A stretch of DNA of 34,191 nucleotides, from the IMG/VR virus record IMGVR_UViG_3300037010_003290, positions 1 to 34,191 of that record; one strand, written 5' to 3'. Source of the DNA: a virus. The notes below the pieces were generated by a model, which worked only from the letters and a program-made list of their open reading frames with translations, was not told the origin of the DNA and did not search any database. Below are positions 7,867 to 15,700 of this stretch, in pieces. Numbering within the stretch: position 1 is the first letter of the stretch; every line of letters begins with the position of its first letter. Made by a program: the position numbers and the translations under genes.

Positions 7867-8349
7867 ATGCTGAATCTCAGCCTTCCCGAAAACTTCAAGA
7901 TCGTGCGCGCGCTGAAGCCCGCGACCGATGCGGCGGGGCGCACGGGCACGCGCGTCTCGCTGAAGGGTGCGCACAAGCTTTTCGTCGTCGCCTCGATCGA
8001 CCAGGGCAACGCCGCCACCATCGCCCTGACGCTCGAACAGTCGACCAACGTCGCCGGCGCCGGCGCCAAGGCCGTGTCGGCCGTCGTCCCGATCTGGGCG
8101 AACACCGACCTGTCGGTGAACGACACGCTCACGCGCCAGACCGACGCGGCCTCCTTCACCACCGACGCCGGGTTGAAGGAAAAGCTCGTGGTGTTCGAAG
8201 TGCGCCCCGAAGTGCTCGACATCGCCGGCGGCTTCGACTGCGTCGCGATCAAGACGGGCGCGTCGAACGTCGCCAACCTCACGCAGGCGCTCTACGTGCT
8301 CGTGCCGCGGTACCAGCAGGCGGCCGTGCCCTCGGCGATCACGGACTAG
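7867..8349 (+). CDS. Putative head decoration/capsid-associated protein
   Basis: A 160-residue protein directly downstream of the capsid gene. It is beta-rich with the pattern FKIVRALKPATDAAGRTGTR, then VSLKGAHKLFVVASIDQGNA, then TIALTLEQSTNV, then VVPIWANTDLS. I recognise this as a widespread phage protein pattern (KNAHK, DQGNAATVALTL, VPIWAN) that usually lies next to HK97-type capsid genes. Position and compact beta character suggest a capsid decoration or stabilisation role, but no experimental assignment is recalled. It is bracketed by two hairpins (7783-7811 and 8358-8389). Confidence 0.6.
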   Translation: MLNLSLPENFKIVRALKPATDAAGRTGTRVSLKGAHKLFVVASIDQGNAATIALTLEQSTNVAGAGAKAVSAVVPIWANTDLSVNDTLTRQTDAASFTTDAGLKEKLVVFEVRPEVLDIAGGFDCVAIKTGASNVANLTQALYVLVPRYQQAAVPSAITD

Positions 8350-8357
8350 CACTCGGC

Positions 8358-8389
8358 TGAGGGAGCGCAGCCGAAGCGACGCTCCCTCA
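8358..8389. other. Hairpin downstream of the capsid-associated gene
   Basis: A perfect 10-bp inverted repeat, TGAGGGAGCG at 8358-8367 and CGCTCCCTCA at 8380-8389, starts nine bases after the stop codon of the preceding gene. There is no T-tract. An alternative smaller hairpin (CGGCT/AGCCG) overlaps it. It resembles the hairpin after the capsid gene. Confidence 0.45.
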
Positions 8390-8401
8390 CCCGGTCCCGT
8401 C

Positions 8402-8611
8402 ATGCGGATCGTCTTCGCGTTCGGCCCCAGGAAGGGGGAGATCCACGATGTCTCGGTGCCCATCGCACGCGCGATGATCGCCGATGGCCGTGCCACGCCG
8501 GTGCCGCTCGATGGAGCGGCGCCGGCGCCCGGCGCGGTCGCCACAACCGCCACCACCCCGCAGACGCGCGACCCGGTTATTCCGACGTCGCGTCGCGGCC
8601 GGAGGCGCTAG
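8402..8611 (+). CDS. Small head-region protein, unknown function
   Basis: A 69-residue protein that begins as a compact beta/alpha unit (MRIVFAFGPRKGEIHDVSVP, then IARAMIADGRATPV) and ends in a disordered Ala/Thr/Pro and Arg-rich tail. Small proteins with a K-G-E-V...A..L...G pattern are common between capsid and head-completion genes in siphoviruses. It is separated from the next gene by three bases. No function can be given. Confidence 0.55.
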   Translation: MRIVFAFGPRKGEIHDVSVPIARAMIADGRATPVPLDGAAPAPGAVATTATTPQTRDPVIPTSRRGRRR

Positions 8612-8614
8612 CCA

Positions 8615-8959
8615 ATGTCCACCCTCACCGTGCGCCACCTCACCGGCATGCTCAACGGCCCGCTCGGCTCCGACGTCATCAGCGGCGACGATCTCGTGCG
8701 CGGGCTGCTGGTGCGCGAGGAGCGGCCGCAGGACGATGGCAGCGGCTTTGGTGTCGTGGTGTGGGTCACGACGCTCACCATCAGCGCCGAGACCCTCACC
8801 GACCTCAAGCAGGACGACGTCATCGAAGTCGGCCCGCAGCGTGCCATGCACAACGCCATGGCGGCGCGCAGTGCCTTCAAGCGCTACAAGGTTCGGAAGA
8901 TCGGCCGCGAAGATGACTTCGGCGCGCGCGAGCTCACCCTGGCGGAGGTCGGGCGCTGA
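8615..8959 (+). CDS. Head completion / head-tail attachment protein (FII-like)
   Basis: A 114-residue protein in the position of lambda FII, between capsid accessory genes and the tail terminator. The C-terminal half, with LKQDDVIEVGPQ and then KRYKVRKIGREDDFGARELT, follows the FII-like pattern of a charged loop (LRRGDTLTIG in lambda) followed by a strand with W/Y-x-V and a D-D-G/F turn. Such proteins close the head after packaging and form the tail docking surface. The match is a pattern reading, not an alignment. It is coupled to the next gene by a TGATG overlap. Confidence 0.5.
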   Translation: MSTLTVRHLTGMLNGPLGSDVISGDDLVRGLLVREERPQDDGSGFGVVVWVTTLTISAETLTDLKQDDVIEVGPQRAMHNAMAARSAFKRYKVRKIGREDDFGARELTLAEVGR

Positions 8960-9516
8960 TGCATGCGGAAGTCGTGCAGCTCATCGCCAACGCACTCGCC
9001 GATTCCACCATCGGCGTGGAAGCGGTGCTCGACGTGGTGCCGCGCGGCGATGAACGGCGGCCGCCGGCATGCCAAGTCTACGACGAAATGCGCGACGGCT
9101 GGGTGACGCGCCTCGAGCTCGAAGAGAAGCCGCCGGAGAGTGTGACGCTGCCCGGGCTCATCGTGGTGCTCGGCGGCCCCATCGGCTGGAAGTATCCGCG
9201 CGGACGGCCGAGCCGTCACACCGAGTCGCAGGAATACACCGAAGTCACCGTCGGCATTCACTCGATTGCGCATGACGATGATACCGCCGAGGGCGCGCGC
9301 GATGTCGCCAAGCGCCTGCAGGCCGTGCGCGGGTCGTTGAACACTCTCGCGCAGCCGAACAGCCACACGCTGCGCACGATGAACGGCGTCTCCCTCGAGC
9401 GCCTCGTCGAAGTGCAGTACGCCAAGCTCTTCACCCCGATCGACGACGTCATCATCGCCGGGGCCGTGCTCACCACCTGGACAGTACGCGAAGTGCTGCC
9501 CCTCTACATGCCCTGA
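8959..9516 (+). CDS. Putative tail terminator / minor tail protein (gpU position)
   Basis: A 185-residue protein whose ATG overlaps the upstream stop. It starts with a helix (MHAEVVQLIANALADSTIGV), then alternates strands (CQVYDEMRDGWVTRLELEEK; TLPGLIVVLGGPI; EVTVGIHSIAHD) and a helix (GARDVAKRLQAVRGSLNTL). This is consistent with the gpU/gp17 tail terminator fold. It sits immediately before the tail tube gene, as expected for a protein that caps tail polymerisation and joins the neck. Assigned mainly from gene order and secondary-structure pattern. Confidence 0.55.
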   Translation: MHAEVVQLIANALADSTIGVEAVLDVVPRGDERRPPACQVYDEMRDGWVTRLELEEKPPESVTLPGLIVVLGGPIGWKYPRGRPSRHTESQEYTEVTVGIHSIAHDDDTAEGARDVAKRLQAVRGSLNTLAQPNSHTLRTMNGVSLERLVEVQYAKLFTPIDDVIIAGAVLTTWTVREVLPLYMP

Positions 9517-9530
9517 CGGAGGGCCACGCG

Positions 9531-10079
9531 ATGCCAATCACCGGTTACTCCTCTGATCTCCCCACCGACGTGCTGCTCGACTCGGGCGTGCTGTATGTGG
9601 GCTCCAATGTCGTGGGCGTCAGCCGCGGCGGCCTGAACTTCGATCCCGGGAAGGAATACGGGAACATCGGGTTTGACGGCAAGCGCTCGAAGGTGAAGGG
9701 CCTGGACCGCGTTACGGGCTGGGATCCGAAGATCTCCGGCACCCTGCTCGAGTTCGGCACCGAGGAAATGCCGCAGCTCGAGCCGGGCTCGGTGAACGAC
9801 GCCGCCTCGCCGACGGCCACCATCACGCCGAAGGCCGCGAGCACGTTGCTGGCCGCCGGCAACTACCTCGACAACGTGCGCCTCGTCTTCGAACGCGGCA
9901 ACGGCAAGTACGCCGCCGTCCTCTTCACCTGTGGGCTGCTCACGCAGTGGAGCCTCAAGGGGAGCGACAACGGCGAAGGCGAGATCGCCGTGACGATCGA
10001 GGCGCGCCTCGACATCACCGGCGGCGCCGTGCCGGGCACCTGCCCGTACAAGATCGAGCTGCGCGACGCGCTTCCCTGA
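9531..10079 (+). CDS. Major tail tube protein
   Basis: A 182-residue protein between the terminator and the tail chaperones, the standard place of the tail tube gene in siphoviruses. It is beta-rich with a long acidic/glycine loop: VLLDSGVLYVGSNVVGVSRG, then FDPGKEYGNIGFDGKRSKVK, then VTGWDPKISGTLLEF. The C-terminal strand-rich part ends GEGEIAVTIEARLDITGG, resembling the closing strand pattern of tail tube subunits (E-I-x-V-T-x-E). It would polymerise around the tape measure protein into the DNA-conducting tube. Confidence 0.7.
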   Translation: MPITGYSSDLPTDVLLDSGVLYVGSNVVGVSRGGLNFDPGKEYGNIGFDGKRSKVKGLDRVTGWDPKISGTLLEFGTEEMPQLEPGSVNDAASPTATITPKAASTLLAAGNYLDNVRLVFERGNGKYAAVLFTCGLLTQWSLKGSDNGEGEIAVTIEARLDITGGAVPGTCPYKIELRDALP

Positions 10080-10094
10080 GCCACCGAGTAACCC

Positions 10095-10439
10095 ATGAAG
10101 AAGATCATTTCCCTGGCGGCGCTCGAAGAGCCCTGCCCCAGTCTCTCGCTGGCGGATGGGCGCGAAGTCGCCATCCGCCAGATCGACGGCGTCGGCATGC
10201 AGCTCATGCAGGAGGCGGAGAACAATCCCGTCATCTTCTGGGAGGTGGCCGCGCGCTGCCTTCCCGACGTGCCGCACGCTGAGGTGCACGCGTTCACCAT
10301 CAACCAGGTGCGCAAGGTCGTGGAGATCGCGTGCGGCGCGGCCGAGCGAGTTATTGCCGCCCTGGGGGAAGGCAGCGCGCCAGCCGAGGCGACTCCGCTG
10401 GCGCCGACGTCGAGCACCCCGATCCCATCGGGCTCATGA
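10095..10439 (+). CDS. Tail assembly chaperone, G-like
   Basis: A 114-residue protein directly after the tail tube gene and overlapping the next gene in the -1 frame, the arrangement of lambda G/GT. It begins with a beta segment (SLADGREVAIRQIDGVGMQL), continues with helices (MQEAENNPVIFWEVAARCLP, then AFTINQVRKVVEIACGAAER) and ends in a Pro/Ala/Ser tail. Its role would be to hold the tape measure protein soluble during tail assembly. The overlap region contains a run of five G at 10364-10368 that could support a -1 shift. Confidence 0.7.
   Translation: MKKIISLAALEEPCPSLSLADGREVAIRQIDGVGMQLMQEAENNPVIFWEVAARCLPDVPHAEVHAFTINQVRKVVEIACGAAERVIAALGEGSAPAEATPLAPTSSTPIPSGS
10364..10370 (+). other. 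Candidate -1 frameshift site in tail chaperone overlap
   Basis: The zero frame reads CTG GGG GAA at 10362-10370. A tRNA on GGG can re-pair perfectly one base back on GGG, although the A-site codon (GAA to GGA) fits less well than in lambda's GGGAAAG. Shifting here joins the G-like N-terminus (through IAALG) to the T-like frame, giving a product continuing GRQRASRGDSAGADVEHPDP. The alternative is the ordinary ATGA overlap at 10436. Confidence 0.35.
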
Positions 10440-10786
10440 TCGCGCGTGTCGCGCGCGCGTTCGGGCAATCGCCGCTGGCGGTGGCCCGGGCGCCGTTCGC
10501 GGAGACCGCGTGGACGTTCGCGCAGCTCATCGATGTGGAGCGCGACGAAGCGCTGCTGCGTGAGTCCGAGGAGCTGCGCGCGGCCGACCTGCAGGCGTGT
10601 TCGTTTCACGAACCCAAGAAGCTCGAGACGCGACGCCTCGACTTGCTGGCTCGCGTCAAGCGTGGCGCCGCGCCGGCACGCGCCACGCCGGCCGCGGCGC
10701 GCGCGCGCGCGCGGGCGATGATCGCGCGCATGGAGTCGGGCGGAGTGCTCAACGATCTCGCAGCCACTCCCCCACTGGAGCAGTAA
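10436..10786 (+). CDS. Tail assembly chaperone, T-like (separate or frameshifted)
   Basis: In the -1 frame relative to the G-like gene. From ATG 10436 (ATGA overlap with the upstream stop) it is 116 residues; as a G-T fusion it would supply about 140 residues. It is helical with WTFAQLIDVERDEALLRESE, a central EPKKLETRRLDLLARVKRG, and an Ala/Arg-rich region before MIARMESGGVLND. It is placed immediately upstream of the tape measure gene, as for T domains that bind the tape measure protein. The frame is open upstream of ATG 10436, which keeps the fusion option. Confidence 0.65.
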   Translation: MIARVARAFGQSPLAVARAPFAETAWTFAQLIDVERDEALLRESEELRAADLQACSFHEPKKLETRRLDLLARVKRGAAPARATPAAARARARAMIARMESGGVLNDLAATPPLEQ

Positions 10787-10789
10787 GCC

Positions 10790-12352
10790 ATGACCGCCCC
10801 GGTCCGCACCGTTGGCGTCAAGTTCGAGGCGCAGGGCGTCCCCGAAGTGCAGGCGGCGGTGCGGCAGGTCTCGGCCGCCACCGCCGCCGCTTCGGCGTCC
10901 GCGCGCGCTTCGTCGCGCCAGGGCATCGAGGCCGCGGCCGATGGCGCGCGCGACAAGTGGAATCTCGCCGGGCGTGAGATCTCGAAGACGTTCGCCGACT
11001 TTGGACGCAACGGACAGGTGGCCGGCCGCGACCTGAAACAGCTCGTCATCCTCGGCGGCGAGATGGCGATGACGTTCGGGCCTGCAGGGCCCATCGCCTC
11101 GGCGGTGGGCCTGCTCACGCTCGGCATCGTGTCGATGTTCAAGCGCGCACGCGACGAGCAGACCGAAACGCAGCGCCAGTTCATGAAGGGACTGAGCGAC
11201 ATGGGCGCCGCGGCCGACTATGCCGCGCTCAACGCGCAGGCGGCCAAGCTGTGGCGCGGCACCTTCGACGCCAAGTCGCGGTCGTTCAAGGGCGGCGTCA
11301 GTGCGCTCGGCGCGCAGGAGCGGCAGCTGCGCGGGCGCGGCGCCAATCCGTTCGACCTCGCCGCGCCCGGCGCCCTGAAGGACTTCTACCGTCAGACCGT
11401 CACCTCGCCGCTCGATGGCAAGGAAGTAACGGTGCAGCAGCTGCTCGAGCAGTACCGCAGCACGATCGATCTACTGCAGAATCCGCTCGAGAGCCCCCGG
11501 GGACCGCGTGCTGTTATCGGCATCACCGCCGATCTCAGCGCCGACAAGAAGGCCGCGGGCGCCGCGGCCTCGGCGGCGGCGCAGCGCGCCATGCTCGACT
11601 ACGCCGGGCAGCGCCGTGCCAACGACACTGCCGCGTACCAAGCGAACCCGTACATCGATCCGTCCATCACGTCGGTCGGCGCTGCAAACCTGAGCGCCGG
11701 GTACACCGTCGACGACGCGAAGAAGCAGATTGCCAAGGGCATCCTTCCCACGCAGGACGATCTGAGCAGGCAGATCGCCGCGTCCATGAAGGGGATGAAG
11801 TTCCCGACGCCGCAGGAGATCGCCGGGCTGTTCCACCCGGTCGGTCAGGCCATCGCGATGGGCATTACGGAGTCGCTGCAGGAGGGGCTGCGCCAGGGCA
11901 TCGCGCAGGCGCTCAGCGGCGACATCGGCGGCGCCGTGAAGACGGCCACGTCGACGATTCTGCGCGGACTCGGCGACATGTTCGCGCAGATCGCCGTGAA
12001 GGCGCTGATGATGTCGGAGTTGATGAAGAGTTTCACACTCTGGCTCACTACCAACCCGTGGGCAGCCGCGGCGGTGGCGCTTGCCATGATGGCAGCGGCC
12101 ACGGCCATGGGCGGCAGCGCGCACGGCGGCCGCGGTGGTGGTGGATACGGCGCGAGCTCAGGCGCCGCCGCCGCGGTGGCTAACGGCAGCGCGGAAAGTA
12201 CCACCCGCCTGCTCTGGGGTGGTGACTCGTCGACGATGGCGGCCGGGCTCAACCCGCGCAGCGCGACGAACATCACCGTTATTGGCCCGAACGATCCCAC
12301 GGCGCAGCGCGCGATCCAGGAGCTGCTCAACAAAGCGGGCCGGAGGGGATAG
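10790..12352 (+). CDS. Tail tape measure protein
   Basis: A 520-residue protein three bases after the T-like gene. It begins with an Ala-rich coiled-coil-like region (EVQAAVRQVSAATAAASASA). A hydrophobic segment lies near residues 84-113 (VILGGEMAMTFGPAGPIASA). A second hydrophobic region lies near 400-445 (MFAQIAVKALMMSELMKSF; WAAAAVALAMMAAATAMGG), followed by a glycine-rich stretch. The hydrophobic helices fit tape measure proteins that insert in the host membrane on ejection. At roughly 0.15 nm per residue the tail would be near 80 nm, a short siphovirus tail; this length is an estimate. Confidence 0.85.
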   Translation: MTAPVRTVGVKFEAQGVPEVQAAVRQVSAATAAASASARASSRQGIEAAADGARDKWNLAGREISKTFADFGRNGQVAGRDLKQLVILGGEMAMTFGPAGPIASAVGLLTLGIVSMFKRARDEQTETQRQFMKGLSDMGAAADYAALNAQAAKLWRGTFDAKSRSFKGGVSALGAQERQLRGRGANPFDLAAPGALKDFYRQTVTSPLDGKEVTVQQLLEQYRSTIDLLQNPLESPRGPRAVIGITADLSADKKAAGAAASAAAQRAMLDYAGQRRANDTAAYQANPYIDPSITSVGAANLSAGYTVDDAKKQIAKGILPTQDDLSRQIAASMKGMKFPTPQEIAGLFHPVGQAIAMGITESLQEGLRQGIAQALSGDIGGAVKTATSTILRGLGDMFAQIAVKALMMSELMKSFTLWLTTNPWAAAAVALAMMAAATAMGGSAHGGRGGGGYGASSGAAAAVANGSAESTTRLLWGGDSSTMAAGLNPRSATNITVIGPNDPTAQRAIQELLNKAGRRG

Positions 12353-12355
12353 CAG

Positions 12356-12790
12356 ATGGCCTCGATCACCTTCAACGATGGCGTCGCCGCCACCCTCGAC
12401 AACGGCCTCACGGCAATCGCGAGTGGGGCGGCCAGCCGCTTTGCCGGCTGGACGCCCTTCACGCGGAAGGTCGGCCACTCGGCCCACAGCCTGGCCACCG
12501 GCGCGCGCTCGATGTTCACGTTCCGCACCGAGTACGGGGCCACGTTCGAACTGCGCGAGCTCCCGGCCGCCTCCCTGTCCGTCGCGCTGCGCCTCAAGCG
12601 TCACCTCGAGGGCGGCGGCACGTGCACCGTGAACACCGGCGACAGCGCCGCGCGCAGCTACGCCACGTGCGGGCTGAACGACGGCGCCTCGGTCGGCATC
12701 TCGCCGCAGGACATGCAGCAGTTCACCTACACGGTGTCGCTGTCGCTGATCAATCTCGGCGCGGCCGCCGACATGCTCTGCGAGTACTGA
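12356..12790 (+). CDS. Distal/minor tail protein
   Basis: A 144-residue beta-rich protein just after the tape measure gene, the position of lambda M or of distal tail proteins. Its sequence (VAATLDNGLTAIASG, then TFRTEYGATFELRELP, then DMQQFTYTVSLSLINLGAAA) suggests a compact beta sandwich; the C-terminal TYTVSLSLINL strand is like tail tip adaptors that interact with the tube. No L, K or I counterparts follow; the large hub gene begins four bases after its stop codon. Confidence 0.55.
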   Translation: MASITFNDGVAATLDNGLTAIASGAASRFAGWTPFTRKVGHSAHSLATGARSMFTFRTEYGATFELRELPAASLSVALRLKRHLEGGGTCTVNTGDSAARSYATCGLNDGASVGISPQDMQQFTYTVSLSLINLGAAADMLCEY

Positions 12791-12794
12791 GCGC

Positions 12795-15700
12795 GTGGAT
12801 CTCGAGTACCGCCTTCGCATCCGCGACGCCTCCACCCTGGCGAACCCGGACGGCACCACCGACGCGCTGACGATCACGTCGGTGGCCGGTGGCACCAATC
12901 CGTACATCAGCGAGCCGCCGTCGGGCGACGGGCAGGAGGTCAATCCGATCACGGGCGCCGTGCGCGAAGGCAGCTACAGCGTGCGGGTCATCGACCCGAT
13001 CACCGGCACCGACGGCACCGGCACGCTGCGCCTCATCACGAACCAGCTCGAGGACGCCGGCTATCGCCAGCAGCTGCTCTCGCGGCGCTGCTATGTGGAG
13101 TACCGGCAGAACGGCGGCGCCTGGGCGACGCTCACCGCCGGCTACCTGAGCGCGCTGCGCCTTGTGACGGCGATCGAGTACGAGTTCAGTATCAGCGACT
13201 CGCGCCGCATCGGGCGCACGCGGAAGATCTTCGCCAGTGGGCTTCCCACGTGGGCCTCGCGCGGCGCGATCATCGGCGGGCCGATGATCACGGGCTCCGG
13301 AGTCGGCTCTGCATTCCTCGGCATCAAGAACCGCGGCGGCTGGCAGTTCCGCGTAACAGCAGTGACCGGGCGCGAAATCAGCTGTGAGTTCGTCAACGGC
13401 TACGCGGGACCCACCGGAAAGACCACCACGAAGATCGTCGAGGCGCTGGCGGCCAGCGGTCCGAAGGGGCCAAACTCCGTCACCGACATCACGGGGAAGT
13501 ACCGCACCGACGAGCGTTACACCGAGGACAACGCCACGGTCACCTACTCGGCGTACAACGCGCTGCGCTTGTACGTGGTCGGGAATGCCGGCACGCACAT
13601 TCCCCGCGAGTCGTACTGGGACGGCGACGCCGGCGTGTCGCACTTGATTGGCGCGTACAAGTCGTTCCCCTCGCTGTCGTTCTGGTGGGACACGGTTGGC
13701 GGCGGCGCGGTGCCCTCGGTTGGCGACGTTCTGACGGTGCATCTCTACGTCGACGCGGTGACGGAGGACTCGCCGATGTACGTGGACATGCACCCCGTCG
13801 ACCTGCTCACGCAACTGTGGACGGATGCGCGCATCTCCTACGATGCCGCCACCGCTGCCACGGTGAAGGCGCGCATTGGCGCCGACGTGCGGCTCGCGCT
13901 ACGCATCACCGCGCCGCAGAATCTGAACGAGTTCCTGCAGGAGGCCATCTTTGGCCCCTTCGGCTTCTCAGCGCGCATGAACGCGAGCGGCCAGCTCGAG
14001 TGCTTCACCACGCGCCTGAAGGACACGGGGACGCCGGCGTACACGATCGCCAGCACGGATCTCCGCTCCGCTGAACCAGTCGCGTTCGACATCGCCGAAG
14101 AGACGGTGGTAACGGCTGTGACGCTGTCGCACCAGGTGTACACCATCGCCCCGGACAGCACGCCGGAGCGCCCGCAGCCGCGCGACGGAGTGCTCTTCGC
14201 GACGCAGCGCGTCACCAACGCGTCGGCCGACACCACGGCGTTCGGCACGAAGGAAGTGAGCCTCGATATTCCGGGCATGGTGCACCTCGCCACCTCGCTC
14301 GAGGCCGACCTCTCGGCACTGGTGGCCGCGACGGCGCTCGAGGTCTTCGACCGCTTCGGGCGTGGCGCGTCAAGCGGTGAGTTCGAGCTGCTCGCCACTG
14401 CGGCCGCGGCGGCGGCCAAGATCGGCGAAGAGATCTACGTCACGGCGCCGCACTACCCGAACAAGAACTACCGCATCGGTGAGTCCTCGGTGGGCGCGCG
14501 CATCATGCAGCTCGTGCGCCGCACCGAGTCTCCCGCCGGTCCGGTGTTCAAGCTCGTCGACTCGGGACTCGCGCAGCAGCCGATCGCGCCAGCCGCGACC
14601 ATCAGTATCGCCGCGAGTTCAGCGGACGCGCGCACGATCGCGCAGTTCACCATCACCAACGCGGCGGCTATCAACGCCGCCACGGTGCTCGGCGTGGCCG
14701 TCGAGTGGGCGACGGGTGCCGGCAGCCCCGCTGGCAACGGCCAGCTGTTCAAGCGCTACGCCGCCGCGAGCTGCCCTACCGGCGCCGTGCCACTCCCGCC
14801 CGTCGATGCCGGCGCGAAGGTGTGGGTGCGCGCGCGCACCGAGCAGGATGGCCGCCGCCCCTCGGCGTGGACCGCATGGACCAGCGTCACGCTCACGGCG
14901 TTGTCGGCGCCGGCAGCACTGACGGTCTCGAACATCAAGCAGACCGCCGCCACCCTCAGTTGGACGAACGGCTCGGCGACGGACGACACCGAGGTTTTCG
15001 TCTATCTCGGTGGCGCGCCGCCGGCCGATTGGGCGCCGTACAAGGTCGCGCGGCTGCGCGCGGGATCCACGCGCACCATCGTGCGCAGCCTCTCCGGCCC
15101 CGCCATCACCTACCAGGTGGCCGTCTGCCACGTCGATGCCGGCGGCACGCGCTCGGCGATGGCTACGAGCTCGGTGGTCACTAACGGCACGCTCGATGGC
15201 TGCCCGCGCCCGGCGGGCTTCTCCGTGCTCGCAAACCGCGAGAACGCCGAGGGGCGCACGGGCATCGCGCTCGCGCTGTGGGCCGCCGACACCACCATCG
15301 ACATCGCCATCGAGCGCGCGCCTGACGTGGCCGGCGTGCCGGGCGCGTGGGTGGAGATCACGCGCGTGCCGGGCACGACGTCGGTCTACGTCGACGACCT
15401 GCCGAGCAACGGCCTCACGTACTGGTATCGCATTCGCCACAGCCTGGGCGGCCTCGGCGACTCGTCGTACACTGCCGAGCAGTCCGGCACGCCCGGTGCT
15501 ATTCCGGATGGGCTGGTGCGCCCCGATCCCATCGCGCCCATCATCGAAGTCTCCGACACCGAGTCAGGAACCACCGGCACGACAACGCTCACGATCACCG
15601 ACCCGCAGGGGCGCGTGACGCTCGTCGAGTTTCGCACGCAGACGGATCCCGGCGCCTGGTCGGGATGGGTGGCCGATGGCAGCGTCCCCTATTCGACGAC

